NCBI GenBank assembly: GCA_002009975.1 | Contig: MTLP01000002.1 | Coordinates: 1-64,000, forward strand | Direction of reading: 5' to 3' | DNA from: Thermococcus sp. JdFR-02 | Lineage (GTDB): Archaea; Methanobacteriota_B; Thermococci; Thermococcales; Thermococcaceae | DNA: 64,000 bases | Shown: positions 36,654 through 45,144 of the stretch, in pieces | Layout of the letters: each line of letters opens with the position of its first letter | Position numbering within the stretch: position 1 is the stretch's first letter | Notes under the pieces: model-generated | Databases searched by the model: none | Told to the model about the DNA's origin: nothing | The model's input: only the letters and a program-made list of their open reading frames with translations | Made by a program: the position numbers and the translations under genes

Positions 36654-37934
36654 TTGAAGGCAGTGATTCTAGCAGCTGGCTTAGGTACAAGGCTAGGTTC
36701 CTTAACAGAAGAAGTTCCAAAGGGGCTTTTAAGAATAGCTGGGCGAGAAATACTTTACCGCACAATGAAAGCTTTAGAGGAGCTTGGGATTGAAGAATTT
36801 ATTGTGGTTACAAATCCCAAGTATAAAAGCAAATTTGAGGAGTTTTTAAACAGAGAAGGCTTCAAACATAAGATTATCCTGAATAAAAGCCCTGAAAGGG
36901 GGAATGGATACTCCCTCTACTTAGCTAAGGATTATGTTAGTGATAAATTTGTTTTAGTAATGAGCGATCATCTCTATGAGAAGGCTTTTTTTGAGAGAGC
37001 CTTGAAATGTGAAGGACTGGTAATTGACAAAATTGGAATGTTTATAAACAAGAAAGAGGCAACAAAGGTTTTATACGAAAATGAGAGAATTAGAGACATT
37101 GGAAAGCATTTAGAGAGATGGGATGGATTTGATACAGGCTTCTTTATCCTAACTCCAGAAATTTTTAGTTATGCTGAAGAGATTATCAAGGAAAAAGCAA
37201 AAGCAGAATTGAGTGAAATAGTAAAGAGAGCAAAGCTTAAAGTTAGCGAAGTAAGCGGTTACTTTTGGGTGGATATTGACACTCCAAGCGAATTAAAAAG
37301 AGCTAGGCGAGAAATAATAAAGAACTCAATAAAGGGAGTTGGAGATGGATTGATTTCAAGAACAATAAATAGGAAAATCTCAACAAGGATATCGGGGGTT
37401 CTCATTGATTACGTTACTCCAAATCAAATGACTGTGATAACTTTCTTCCTTGGAATCGTTTCAGCGTTAGTTGCTTTGTTTAATATACCTTTAGCTGGTG
37501 CTCTATATCAAGTAAGCTCAATTCTTGATGGTGTTGATGGAGAGATAGCTAGGGCTTCAATGAGAATGAGCAAGTTTGGTGGATGGATGGATTCCATTTT
37601 AGATAGATACGTTGATTTCGCATTTCTTTTAGCGTTAGCATTTTCAATAAATCCGAGTCTCAGGCTTTGGGTCATTATAGCTTTAGCGATATTCGGTTCA
37701 TTTATGGTTAGTTATTCAACCGAGCGTTACAAGGCAGCTTATTCCAAAGATATCTATAAAGAGATCCCTGCCATGAAATATTTAATTGGTAAGAGAGACG
37801 AGAGAATATTTCTAGCGATGATCTTCTGTTTAATTAATAGAATACCAGAGCTTTTCGTCTTATTGGCAATGATAACCAATTTACGCATAGTTTTAACGGT
37901 TTGGCTAGCATGGAAGCATGACAAAAATATTTAA
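36654..37934 (+). CDS. Bifunctional IPC transferase and DIPP synthase
   Basis: A 426-residue fused enzyme that makes di-myo-inositol phosphate phosphate, the direct precursor of the thermoprotectant DIP. Residues 1-235 are a CTP:inositol-1-phosphate cytidylyltransferase with VILAAGLGTRLGSLTEEVPK at the N-terminus. Residues 250-426 are a membrane CDP-alcohol phosphotransferase domain with the motif D-G-x2-A-R-x8-G-x3-D-x3-D in ILDGVDGEIARASMRMSKFG and WMDSILDRYVDF. The TTG start is supported by GGAGGTGAT. The inositol-phosphate synthase gene follows 220 bases later with its own promoter. Confidence 0.95.
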   Translation: MKAVILAAGLGTRLGSLTEEVPKGLLRIAGREILYRTMKALEELGIEEFIVVTNPKYKSKFEEFLNREGFKHKIILNKSPERGNGYSLYLAKDYVSDKFVLVMSDHLYEKAFFERALKCEGLVIDKIGMFINKKEATKVLYENERIRDIGKHLERWDGFDTGFFILTPEIFSYAEEIIKEKAKAELSEIVKRAKLKVSEVSGYFWVDIDTPSELKRARREIIKNSIKGVGDGLISRTINRKISTRISGVLIDYVTPNQMTVITFFLGIVSALVALFNIPLAGALYQVSSILDGVDGEIARASMRMSKFGGWMDSILDRYVDFAFLLALAFSINPSLRLWVIIALAIFGSFMVSYSTERYKAAYSKDIYKEIPAMKYLIGKRDERIFLAMIFCLINRIPELFVLLAMITNLRIVLTVWLAWKHDKNI

Positions 37935-38046
37935 AAGTTCTAAACTCAATTATTATTTTAGAGGTAATTTTTTGCATCTTGACAGTCTTTGTCATGACTT
38001 TTTAGCACCTTAGGGTTGTATTTAATCCTTGACATTTGATCCAATG

Positions 38047-38063
38047 TATCACCGAAAGTGTTA
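38047..38063 (+). promoter_or_regulatory. TGM-like site of the inositol-1-phosphate synthase gene
   Basis: TATCAC-CGAAA-GTGTTA matches TATCAC-N5-GTGATA at 11 of 12 positions and ends where a TATA-like GTTATAAAC (38060-38068) begins. A site just upstream of the TATA box is where Tgr activates gluconeogenic genes. Other repeats in 37935-38154 are TGACA/TGTCA (about 37979-37993) and TGTAA/TTACA (38086-38099). Confidence 0.6.
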
Positions 38064-38154
38064 TAAACTCAAAGAGACTTTAAGCTGTAAAATATTACAA
38101 AACCAAAAACTATTTAATATTTATAAAATATAGCAAATGCAGGAGGTTAGAAAG

Positions 38155-39306
38155 ATGGTTAAGGTTGTGATATTAGGACAGGGATACGTCGGAAGCATTT
38201 TTGCCCTTGGAGTTGAGAGGATAAAAAATGGTGATCTCGGCTATTATGGAGTCCCATTGGCAAACGAACTCCCAATAAAAATTGAGGAGATTGAGATTGT
38301 TGGGAGTTATGACGTCGATAAAAGCAAGATTGGAAGATCTCTTTATGAAGTAGTAAAGCTGTATTGGGATAATAATATCCCAGAGAGTCTAAAAAGCATT
38401 GTTGTAAGAAAGGGGATTCATTTAAGAAGCTTAAAAAATCTTCCAATTGAGGCAGAAGGATTGGAGGATGAAATGACATTAAGTGAAGTCGTTGAAAAGT
38501 TGATTGAAGAGTGGAAAGATCTTAAGGCAGAGGTCTTTATAAACGTCTGCACAACTGAAGCTTCTGTTCCCTTTGAAAGTAAGGAAGAGCTGATAAAGGC
38601 AATTGAAGAGAATAATAAGGAAAGATTAACCGCTACTCAAGTTTACACCTATGCAATTGCCAAATATGCCAAAGAGGTTGGAGGAGCTGCTTTTGTTAAT
38701 GCAATTCCAACCTTAATAGCAAATGATCCCGCCTTTGTTGAGCTTGCAAAGGAAAGCAACTTAGTGATCTTTGGAGATGACGGAGCAACAGGAGCAACAC
38801 CTTTAACAGCTGATATTCTCTCTCACTTAGCCCAAAGGAACAGGTATGTTAAGGATATTGCCCAATTCAACATAGGAGGAAATACGGACTTCTTAGCATT
38901 GACAGACAAAGAGAGAAACAAGAGTAAAGAATTTACAAAATCAAGCATTGTTAAAGACATTCTCGGTTATGATGCGCCACACTACATAAAGCCCACCGGT
39001 TTCTTAGAACCTTTGGGAGACAAGAAGTTCATTGCAATGCACATCGAGTATGTGAGCTTCAACGGAGCAGTTGATGAGCTTATGATTACTGGAAGAATAA
39101 ATGATAGCCCTGCATTGGCAGGTCTTTTAGTGGATTTGGCAAGGCTTGGGAAGTTAGCTATCGAGAGGAGAGAGTTTGGAACAGTCTATCCAGTGAATGC
39201 GTTTTACATGAAAAACCCCGGTCCAAAAGAAATGGGCAACATTCCAAGGATAATTGCCTATGAAAAAATGAGAGTTTGGGCTGGATTAAATCCAAAATGG
39301 TTCTGA
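38155..39306 (+). CDS. myo-Inositol-1-phosphate synthase
   Basis: A 383-residue NAD-dependent enzyme isomerising glucose 6-phosphate to L-myo-inositol 1-phosphate, the first step of DIP synthesis. The Rossmann motif GQGYVGSIFALGVERIKNG is near residues 8-26; later blocks are NVCTTEASVPF, VNAIPTLIANDPAFVELA, GDDGATGATPLTADILSHLA and NIGGNTDFLAL, all typical, with catalytic lysines in KSSIVKDIL and YIKPTGFLEP. ATG 38155 follows GGAGGT; ATG 38137 is less likely. It follows the DIPP synthase gene and has a TGM-like site. Confidence 0.95.
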   Translation: MVKVVILGQGYVGSIFALGVERIKNGDLGYYGVPLANELPIKIEEIEIVGSYDVDKSKIGRSLYEVVKLYWDNNIPESLKSIVVRKGIHLRSLKNLPIEAEGLEDEMTLSEVVEKLIEEWKDLKAEVFINVCTTEASVPFESKEELIKAIEENNKERLTATQVYTYAIAKYAKEVGGAAFVNAIPTLIANDPAFVELAKESNLVIFGDDGATGATPLTADILSHLAQRNRYVKDIAQFNIGGNTDFLALTDKERNKSKEFTKSSIVKDILGYDAPHYIKPTGFLEPLGDKKFIAMHIEYVSFNGAVDELMITGRINDSPALAGLLVDLARLGKLAIERREFGTVYPVNAFYMKNPGPKEMGNIPRIIAYEKMRVWAGLNPKWF

Positions 39307-39401
39307 AATATCTATTTTCAATTCATATTTTTCTCTCTTTGGGAGCAAATTAAGGGAAGGTTTTTAAACTCCTTACCACTTCTCAAGATTGGGTGGTACC
39401 C

Positions 39402-40016
39402 TTGAGGTTTAAGGGCAAAACTTTTGGAAAAAATGTTAGGATTGAATTTGAGATATTAACCCTCAGCGAGCTTCAAATCGAAGATTTGGGAGATTTTGAT
39501 GTTAAAAATTTAAAAATCGAATTGCGTTCAACTTCATCTGGTCTTAAAATAATTGGGATTTGGGAAGGCAAGGTTGAAAATGCTGGTGAGGGTATTAAAA
39601 AAGCCCTTGAAGAGAGCTATAAGTTAAAAGATAGATTGCTTAAAAGGATGAGGACAAAAGTAGAGAGCATAAGGAGCACAATGAATAGACTGGGGTTCAA
39701 AGAAGAGGTTTTAGGTTATGGAAATTTGATAAAATTCACAAAAAAAGTTGGCGACTATGAGATTGTGGTATTGGCTTCAGCAAGAGACGACTCAATAAGG
39801 GTTGAAGTTTATGGAAATGATAAAAAGATTATAACGCCTGAAGTTGAAGCTCTCTTTGAAGATGTTGACATTGAAGAGCTCGAAGCCTATGATTTAGAAA
39901 GTGAAAGACAAGAGGAGAGATTGGTCATTAACATTGAGCTACCAAAAGGGGAAGAGAAACCAGAGAAGAAAATCGCTGAAGCAATAAGGCTCATCGAAAA
40001 TCTGTTAATGACTTAA
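39402..40016 (+). CDS. Conserved hypothetical protein (about 204 residues)
   Basis: TTG 39402 is preferred because GGGTGGT ends four bases before it; a GTG at 39393 overlaps that site. The protein starts with a beta-rich region (RFKGKTFGKNVRIEFEI), then a helix with KKALEESYKLKDRLLKRMRT, a second alpha/beta part (EVLGYGNLIKFTKKVGDYEI) and a helical end. No catalytic motif, signal peptide or membrane segment is visible. It may share regulation with Pgk downstream, but has its own TATA-like GTTTTTAAAC near 39360. Confidence 0.55.
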   Translation: MRFKGKTFGKNVRIEFEILTLSELQIEDLGDFDVKNLKIELRSTSSGLKIIGIWEGKVENAGEGIKKALEESYKLKDRLLKRMRTKVESIRSTMNRLGFKEEVLGYGNLIKFTKKVGDYEIVVLASARDDSIRVEVYGNDKKIITPEVEALFEDVDIEELEAYDLESERQEERLVINIELPKGEEKPEKKIAEAIRLIENLLMT

Positions 40017-40019
40017 GCT

Positions 40020-40036
40020 TATCACCTTTAGTGTTT
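40020..40036 (+). promoter_or_regulatory. TGM-like site upstream of pgk
   Basis: TATCAC-CTTTA-GTGTTT matches the motif at 10 of 12 positions, with a perfect left half. TATA candidates for pgk lie just after it (TTTAAATAAC about 40034-40043, or CCTTTTAAC), so the site is upstream of the TATA box, the activator placement. Confidence 0.55.
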
Positions 40037-40082
40037 AAATAACCTTTTAACTGCTTTTTATAAACATTTTCTTGGTGGTGGA

Positions 40083-41312
40083 ATGTTTAAGCTCACGGAT
40101 TTTGATTATCACAATAAAACTGTGTTTTTAAGAGCTGATTTAAATTCACCAGTGAAAAATGGGAAGATAATCAGCGATGCAAGGTTTAGGGGAGTTTTGC
40201 CCACGATACTGTATCTTCTTGAGCATGGAGCAAAAGTTGTAGTCTCAACCCATCAAAGCAAGCCGTACAATGAAGATTATATAACAACGGAACAGCATGC
40301 AGAGATCTTGAGCAATCTCCTAGGTCAGGAGGTTGAGTATGTTGAAGACATTTTTGGGAAATATGCGAGGGATAAAATAAGAGCTTTAAAATCGGGTGAA
40401 ATAATAATGCTTGAAAATCTCCGCTTTGCCGCTGAAGAGGTTAAATATAAACCTTTAGAGGACTGTGAGAGGACGTATTTTGTACGAAAGCTGGTGCCTC
40501 TAATAGATTATGTGGTAAATGATGCCTTTGCAGCTTCCCATCGCTCACAACCTTCTCTGGTAGGATTTGCACGCCTAAAGCCAATGATAATGGGCTTTTT
40601 AATGGAGAAGGAAATTAAAGCTCTAAAGAAGGCTTATGAGAGTGATGAGAGACCTAAAATTTATGTATTGGGTGGAGCAAAAGTTGGTGATTCTTTACAA
40701 GTTGCAGAAAACGTGCTAACTCAAGGAAAAGCCGATTTAATTCTAACTGGCGGCTTAGTCGGACAAATCTTCACATTAGCTAAAGGCTTTGATTTAGGTG
40801 ATGCCAATATAGAGTTCTTGGAGAAAAAGGGATTAATAGAACTGGTGGATTGGGCAGAGAGGCTTTTAGACATGTTCTATACCTTAATTAGAACGCCCGT
40901 AGATTTTGCCATAAATTATAGAGGAGAAAGGTTTGAGATTGATTTGCTAAGCGATGAAAAGAAGTTTTTTGATGAATATGCTATAATGGACATTGGAAGC
41001 AGAACTGTAGAAAAGTATGCACAGATATTAAAAGAGGCTAGCATTATAGTTGCTAACGGTCCAATGGGAATATTTGAAGTTGAAGAGTTTGCTAAAGGAA
41101 CGGTAGGCGTGTTTAGAGCTATAGGAAAAAGTGGTGCATTCTCTATTATTGGGGGAGGACATAGTATAGCCAGCATTTACAAGTATAACATTCAAGGAAT
41201 TAGTCATATAAGCACTGGCGGTGGAGCAATGTTGAATTTCTTTGGGGGTAAAGGTTTACCTGTTTTAGAAGCTTTGAAGATAAGCTATGAAATTTTTAAA
41301 GATAAAATTTAG
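40083..41312 (+). CDS. pgk: Phosphoglycerate kinase
   Basis: A 409-residue enzyme interconverting 1,3-bisphosphoglycerate and 3-phosphoglycerate; in Thermococcales it serves mainly gluconeogenesis, since glycolysis bypasses it with GAPOR. The N-terminal substrate block VFLRADLNSPVKNGKI is at 16-31; further blocks are MLENLRFA, VNDAFAASHRSQPSLVGF, YVLGGAKVGDSL and the C-terminal TGGGAMLNFFGGKGLPVLEAL. The final nucleotide-binding GG..H region (FSIIGGGHSIA) is present. ATG follows GGTGGTGG. A TGM-like site precedes the promoter. It converges on the ABC permease gene with 13 bases between stops. Confidence 0.97.
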   Translation: MFKLTDFDYHNKTVFLRADLNSPVKNGKIISDARFRGVLPTILYLLEHGAKVVVSTHQSKPYNEDYITTEQHAEILSNLLGQEVEYVEDIFGKYARDKIRALKSGEIIMLENLRFAAEEVKYKPLEDCERTYFVRKLVPLIDYVVNDAFAASHRSQPSLVGFARLKPMIMGFLMEKEIKALKKAYESDERPKIYVLGGAKVGDSLQVAENVLTQGKADLILTGGLVGQIFTLAKGFDLGDANIEFLEKKGLIELVDWAERLLDMFYTLIRTPVDFAINYRGERFEIDLLSDEKKFFDEYAIMDIGSRTVEKYAQILKEASIIVANGPMGIFEVEEFAKGTVGVFRAIGKSGAFSIIGGGHSIASIYKYNIQGISHISTGGGAMLNFFGGKGLPVLEALKISYEIFKDKI

Positions 41313-41325
41313 ATGAGAAGATTGA

Positions 41326-42090
41326 TTATTCAATCGTAGCCCTCTCAAAGGAATACATTGCAATTCCAAGTAAAGCGATGCTTAACAGAGCTAAAACACT
41401 CAAATCTGTCGTTATTGGAAATTTTGAAGTACCTAACAAGAAATATCTCGATCCGTCAACTGCATAGGTTAAAGGATTTATATGTGCTAAAACCTGCATC
41501 CAATTGGGCATTGTGTCTATTGGATAAAAAGCTCCGCTCAGGAAAAGCAATGGAAGCATTAGAAAGCTCATTATCATTTGAAAGCCTTCCATACTCGTCA
41601 TTCTCAAAGCTAAGCTAACGCCAAAGCTTGCAAATGCTACTGCTAACATGAAGCCAATTAGCAAAACAAATGGAATTCCTGAGACTTTTAGGCTATCCGC
41701 TATCATAAACATCAAAAGCAAGATTACAGTTCCTTGGAAGAGTGATGTCAGTGAATCGCCTACAATTCTACCCACTATAGCGGCTTTCCTAGAAGCTGGT
41801 GCAACAAGGATCTCCTTTAGAAATCCAAACTGCTTATCCCAAATAACGCTTATTCCACTTATGAAACTTGAATTAAATATCGTCATTGCTACAATGCCCG
41901 GAGCAAGGAATGAAAGATAATCTACCCCTCCAAATATTTGTCTTGCCATAGGGAAGTTGAAGACTTCACTCCACCCAAGTCCAAAGAATATCAACCATAT
42001 TATTGGATTTACAAAGCTCCCAATAACTCTTGAGCGAGCTCTTGTAAAGCGCTTAAGCTGGCGATAGGCAAGTGTTATAAATGCATTCAT
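41326..42090 (-). CDS. ABC-2 type transporter permease (DrrB-like)
   Basis: A 254-residue membrane protein with six predicted membrane segments, of the ABC-2 family (DrrB/NodJ type). The amphipathic N-terminus RQLKRFTRARSRVIGSFVNP and the segment GFLKEILVAPASRKAAIVGRIVGDSL, containing the E-loop of the family, are typical. With the adjacent ATPase it should export a lipid or small toxic compound. Its ATG overlaps the ATPase stop (ATGA 42087-42090). It is the last gene of the padR-ATPase-permease operon. Confidence 0.92.
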   Translation of the reverse strand: MNAFITLAYRQLKRFTRARSRVIGSFVNPIIWLIFFGLGWSEVFNFPMARQIFGGVDYLSFLAPGIVAMTIFNSSFISGISVIWDKQFGFLKEILVAPASRKAAIVGRIVGDSLTSLFQGTVILLLMFMIADSLKVSGIPFVLLIGFMLAVAFASFGVSLALRMTSMEGFQMIMSFLMLPLLFLSGAFYPIDTMPNWMQVLAHINPLTYAVDGSRYFLLGTSKFPITTDLSVLALLSIALLGIAMYSFERATIE

Positions 42091-43067
42091 CTGAATCTCC
42101 TCCTAGCAACTGTCTTTAATATAGCAAAACTTTCCCCATTTTCTTCCCTAATCTCCCTTCCTGTCAAATAAAGGAACACATCATTTAGCGTTGGCTTATG
42201 ATAACTCACTTCAAGAATTTTCCAACTTTTTTGGATTGAAAGCTCGAAAATCTTTGGAATTGCCTCACTTGCATTTTCAACCCCCAACTCTATCCTTCCA
42301 TCCGGTAAAATCTTGCAATCCTTAATAAACTCCGCCTTTATACACTCAATCATTCCATTTGTGAACTTCAAGTACACTACGTCATTTCCAATAAGTCTCT
42401 TAAGCTCATCTGCTGTTCCCTCTGCTATAATTTTACCGTGGTCAATTATTGCTATTCTATCAGCTAACTGATCAGCTTCATCCATGTAATGCGTCGTTAG
42501 AAAAATCGTCATATCCCTCTCTTTCTTCATCCTCTTTATATACTCCCAAATATGAGCTCGTGTATGTGGATCTAAGCCTATTGTAGGTTCATCTAAAAAG
42601 AGAATCTCAGGTTCATGAATCAAAGCTCTTGCAATCTCCAAACGTCTTGCCATCCCGCCACTAAATGTTTTAACGACCTTATCCTTAAACCTCTCAAGCT
42701 CGACAAATTTTAAAAGATCGTTGATTCTTTCTTTAAGCTTAATTCCATTGTATCCATAGATTTTACCATGAATATACATGTTCTCATAAGCCGTTAATTC
42801 TCTATCCAAGCTTGGATCTTGAAAAACTATCCCAATTTTCTTGCGAACTTCGCTCGGTTCCTTAACAACATCATAACCAGCAACTGTAGCTCTTCCCTCC
42901 GTTGGTTTTAGGAGCGTCGTTAACATGTTTATTGTGGTTGTCTTTCCAGCACCATTTGGACCTAAAAATGCAAAGATCTCGCCTTTTTTGACTGTAAAAT
43001 TAACATGATCAACTGCTATTAAATCGCCGAATCTTTTGGTTAAGTTCTCAACTTCAATTGCATACAT
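42087..43067 (-). CDS. ABC transporter ATP-binding protein (DrrA-like)
   Basis: A 326-residue ATPase of daunorubicin-resistance type. Walker A GPNGAGKTT near residues 38-46, Q-loop VFQDPSLD, signature FSGGMARRLEIARAL and Walker B ILFLDEPTIGLDP are intact, followed by the LTTHYMDEADQLADRIAII switch. A C-terminal DrrA-type region follows. It powers the downstream ABC-2 permease. The ATG follows the PadR stop directly (stop at 43068-43070), so the two are translationally coupled. Confidence 0.94.
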   Translation of the reverse strand: MYAIEVENLTKRFGDLIAVDHVNFTVKKGEIFAFLGPNGAGKTTTINMLTTLLKPTEGRATVAGYDVVKEPSEVRKKIGIVFQDPSLDRELTAYENMYIHGKIYGYNGIKLKERINDLLKFVELERFKDKVVKTFSGGMARRLEIARALIHEPEILFLDEPTIGLDPHTRAHIWEYIKRMKKERDMTIFLTTHYMDEADQLADRIAIIDHGKIIAEGTADELKRLIGNDVVYLKFTNGMIECIKAEFIKDCKILPDGRIELGVENASEAIPKIFELSIQKSWKILEVSYHKPTLNDVFLYLTGREIREENGESFAILKTVARRRFR

Positions 43068-43532
43068 TCAATCACCACCAAATTCCACAATAAATTTTAT
43101 TTCTCTGGCGCATTTTCGCATTAACTCTCCTAATTTCTCCTTTTGCTCATCATTAAGTTCAGGGAACTTTTTAATCATCAAGAATATCGCATCCCTCAAT
43201 TCTCTTCCTCCCAAGTTGAAAAACTCACCCATCACTTTAGCGTGATTTAACACTCTTTCAAGTTCTTTTTTATGTTCTTCGAGGTACTTTTTGCCATTTT
43301 CTGTGATTTTATATGTTTTCTTTTCTCTTTTTCCTTTTCCAACAGTCTCTATAAGACCACTTTTCTTTAAACTTGATAATGTGGGATAGATTATTCCAGC
43401 ACTCGGTCTGTAGTCACTAAACAGCTCACTCAGCTTTTGCATTATTGCATAACCATGCAAAGGTTCCTTCTCTAGAACATAGAGGATTAGAAGCTTGAGC
43501 GATCCTTTAAACTTTCTAAGCACGCTTTCCAT
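43068..43532 (-). CDS. PadR-family transcriptional regulator
   Basis: A 154-residue winged-helix repressor. The N-terminal block LILYVLEKEPLHGYAIMQKLSE, followed by RPSAGIIYPTLSSLKKSGLIE and the basic wing GKGKREKKTYKITENGKKYL, is the PadR signature; a C-terminal helical region would dimerise. It heads an operon with an ABC-2 exporter, the usual arrangement in which PadR represses the pump until a ligand binds. A GGTGAT ribosome site precedes the ATG. A palindrome just upstream (43542-43561) is the probable operator. Confidence 0.93.
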   Translation of the reverse strand: MESVLRKFKGSLKLLILYVLEKEPLHGYAIMQKLSELFSDYRPSAGIIYPTLSSLKKSGLIETVGKGKREKKTYKITENGKKYLEEHKKELERVLNHAKVMGEFFNLGGRELRDAIFLMIKKFPELNDEQKEKLGELMRKCAREIKFIVEFGGD

Positions 43533-43541
43533 ATTATCACC

Positions 43542-43561
43542 GATATGTCTTCAGATATATC
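43542..43561 (-). promoter_or_regulatory. Palindromic operator candidate of the padR operon
   Basis: GATATGTC-TTCA-GATATATC: two 8-bp arms inverted with one mismatch, at the minus-strand transcription start expected from a TATA box at 43587-43595 and ending nine bases before the padR ATG. Autoregulatory PadR sites commonly lie there. Confidence 0.55.
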
Positions 43562-43586
43562 TAGAGTTATAAGACTTTCGGTATCT

Positions 43587-43595
43587 TTATATATT
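43587..43595. promoter_or_regulatory. Shared TATA box of padR and the AAA ATPase gene
   Basis: TTATATATT reads as a TATA box in both directions. The starts expected 25 bases to either side fall at about 43565 (minus) and 43617 (plus), each inside an inverted repeat. Confidence 0.4.
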
Positions 43596-43607
43596 CGGGG
43601 TACGAAA

Positions 43608-43627
43608 TACTTCTGGGGGCAGAAGTA
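43608..43627 (+). promoter_or_regulatory. Perfect 8-bp inverted repeat at the AAA ATPase promoter
   Basis: TACTTCTG (43608-43615), GGGG, CAGAAGTA (43620-43627): an exact inverted repeat covering the expected plus-strand transcription start and lying 17 bases before the ATG. It may be an operator, or an RNA hairpin masking the leader. Confidence 0.55.
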
Positions 43628-43643
43628 GTTCGGAGGGCTGTAA

Positions 43644-44711
43644 ATGCTATTTGATTTGAGACCAAAAGAAAAGAGAGAGGAATTATTTGATAGAGAGAAA
43701 GAGCTTAAAGAGACTCTGGATGCATTTGATAGATATTCCTTAGTTTTGTTACTTGGAATCAGGAGAATTGGCAAAAGTTCACTTCTTCGGGTTGCAATAA
43801 ATGAATCTGAGAATATTGGAATAATAATAGATGCAAGAAAGCTATATCTCAAAGGCAGCCTTAATGAGAGCGCTGTTCTGAATGAAATGGGCAAGATTAA
43901 AGGATACTTCAAAAAGCTGAAGCTCAGAGAAGTTGATCTTAAGTTTTTGAAATTTGATGTAAACAGTAACAAACACTTAGTTGATATATTTGAAGAGCTT
44001 AACAGGCTTGGAGAGAAGAGTGGAAGGAGAATTATCTTAGCATTTGATGAAGCCCAATATCTAAGGTTTTATGGAAACAGGGGCGGGCGTGATTTATTGG
44101 TTCTTTTTGCTTATACCTATGATAATTTGGAAAATATAACACTCGTTTTCACAGGTTCTGAGGTTGGTCTTTTGCACAGCTACTTAAACCTTGAAAATTA
44201 TGAAATGCCATTGTATGGTAGATTAGCAAAAGAGATTACAGTCGAACCTTTTTCTCGGGAGGTTTCATTTGAATTTTTGAGACAGGGATTTAGAGAACTT
44301 GGGATTAATGCTCCAGACCATCACATTGAGCTTGCAATTGATCACTTAGATGGGATTCCCGGGTGGCTTGTAGAATTCGGAACAATTTATGCTGAAACTA
44401 GGAACTTTGAAATATCGCTTGATCAAACATTTAGGAGAGCCAAGAACACAATACACAATGAGATTAGAGAGTTAGAAAAAAGAAGCAATAAATACCGGTT
44501 CGTTTTAAAAGCAATAGCCTTGGGATGGGATAGATGGAAGAACATAAAAGAGTATCTACATGCAAGAAAGATTAGAACCTCCGATTCAAGATTATCCGAG
44601 ATTTTAAGAAATCTTGAGAAGATGGGCTGGATTAAAATGGAGCTTAGGGATGGTAAAAAGGTATACAAGATAATAGATCCAGTTGTGGAACAGATTTTAA
44701 AGGGTGATTAG
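43644..44711 (+). CDS. Archaeal AAA-type ATPase with winged-helix C-terminus
   Basis: A 355-residue protein of the archaeal ATPase (STAND-like AAA) family. The N-terminus carries the family box LFDREKELKETLDAFD; Walker A is GIRRIGKSSLLRVA near residues 37-50 and Walker B RIILAFDEAQYLRF near 130. A sensor-like TGSEVG and an ATPase lid follow; the last 90 residues are a winged helix (SDSRLSEILRNLEKMGWI). Such proteins multiply in Thermococcales; roles are unknown. It diverges from padR, and the next gene begins within two bases of its stop. Confidence 0.88.
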   Translation: MLFDLRPKEKREELFDREKELKETLDAFDRYSLVLLLGIRRIGKSSLLRVAINESENIGIIIDARKLYLKGSLNESAVLNEMGKIKGYFKKLKLREVDLKFLKFDVNSNKHLVDIFEELNRLGEKSGRRIILAFDEAQYLRFYGNRGGRDLLVLFAYTYDNLENITLVFTGSEVGLLHSYLNLENYEMPLYGRLAKEITVEPFSREVSFEFLRQGFRELGINAPDHHIELAIDHLDGIPGWLVEFGTIYAETRNFEISLDQTFRRAKNTIHNEIRELEKRSNKYRFVLKAIALGWDRWKNIKEYLHARKIRTSDSRLSEILRNLEKMGWIKMELRDGKKVYKIIDPVVEQILKGD

Positions 44712-44712
44712 G

Positions 44713-45144
44713 GTGAGGCTTATCCTAAAACCCCTCTTTGGAGTGGAACTTCCCCCAGAATTTGTGGAGATTTTAAAGTCTAAGTTAAAGGGAAGAGAAG
44801 TTAAGGAAGGTGAAACAATAGAGATTGATCTTTTGGGGAAGTCTTTGAGCTTTAAAGTTGTATATGCTGAGCCCAAAGAATTTAAAGTTGATGTAAGGAC
44901 GAAAATTGAACTAACGGAGAGAGAAGTTGTTCCAATAAGTTTTGAATTTGAAGAGCCTGTTAAAGATGTTATTCCCTTTGAGAAAGGGCTTGTTATGGTC
45001 TTTGAAAATGAGGTTCTAATCTTAAACCAAGAAGGGCATAAAATTTTTAATATGAAGTTCGAGAAAATAACAAAGATTGTAATAAATGGAAATGTAGTGA
45101 CGGTGGTTCATAATGACAAAAAGCTCACAATCATTCGAGTTTGA
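44713..45144 (+). CDS. Small beta-barrel protein, Cdc48 N-domain-like (tentative)
   Basis: A 143-residue protein; GTG 44713 is preferred since GGGTGAT lies just before it, with an alternative GTG at 44704. The first half (GVELPPEFVEILKSKLKGREVKEGE, then a GKSLSFKVVYAEP strand) recalls the second half of the Cdc48/VAT N-domain; the second half is a run of strands (VLILNQEGHKIFNMKFEKIT) like a propeller blade or barrel. The product is probably cytoplasmic. It follows the AAA ATPase at once and overlaps the EndoIII gene by 32 bases. Confidence 0.5.
   Translation: MRLILKPLFGVELPPEFVEILKSKLKGREVKEGETIEIDLLGKSLSFKVVYAEPKEFKVDVRTKIELTEREVVPISFEFEEPVKDVIPFEKGLVMVFENEVLILNQEGHKIFNMKFEKITKIVINGNVVTVVHNDKKLTIIRV

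Noticed and set aside
43487-43972. 161-codon minus-strand ORF across the padR/ATPase promoter
   Set aside because: It overlaps the start of padR, the divergent promoter and the ATPase N-terminus; composition is that of a reversed reading frame.
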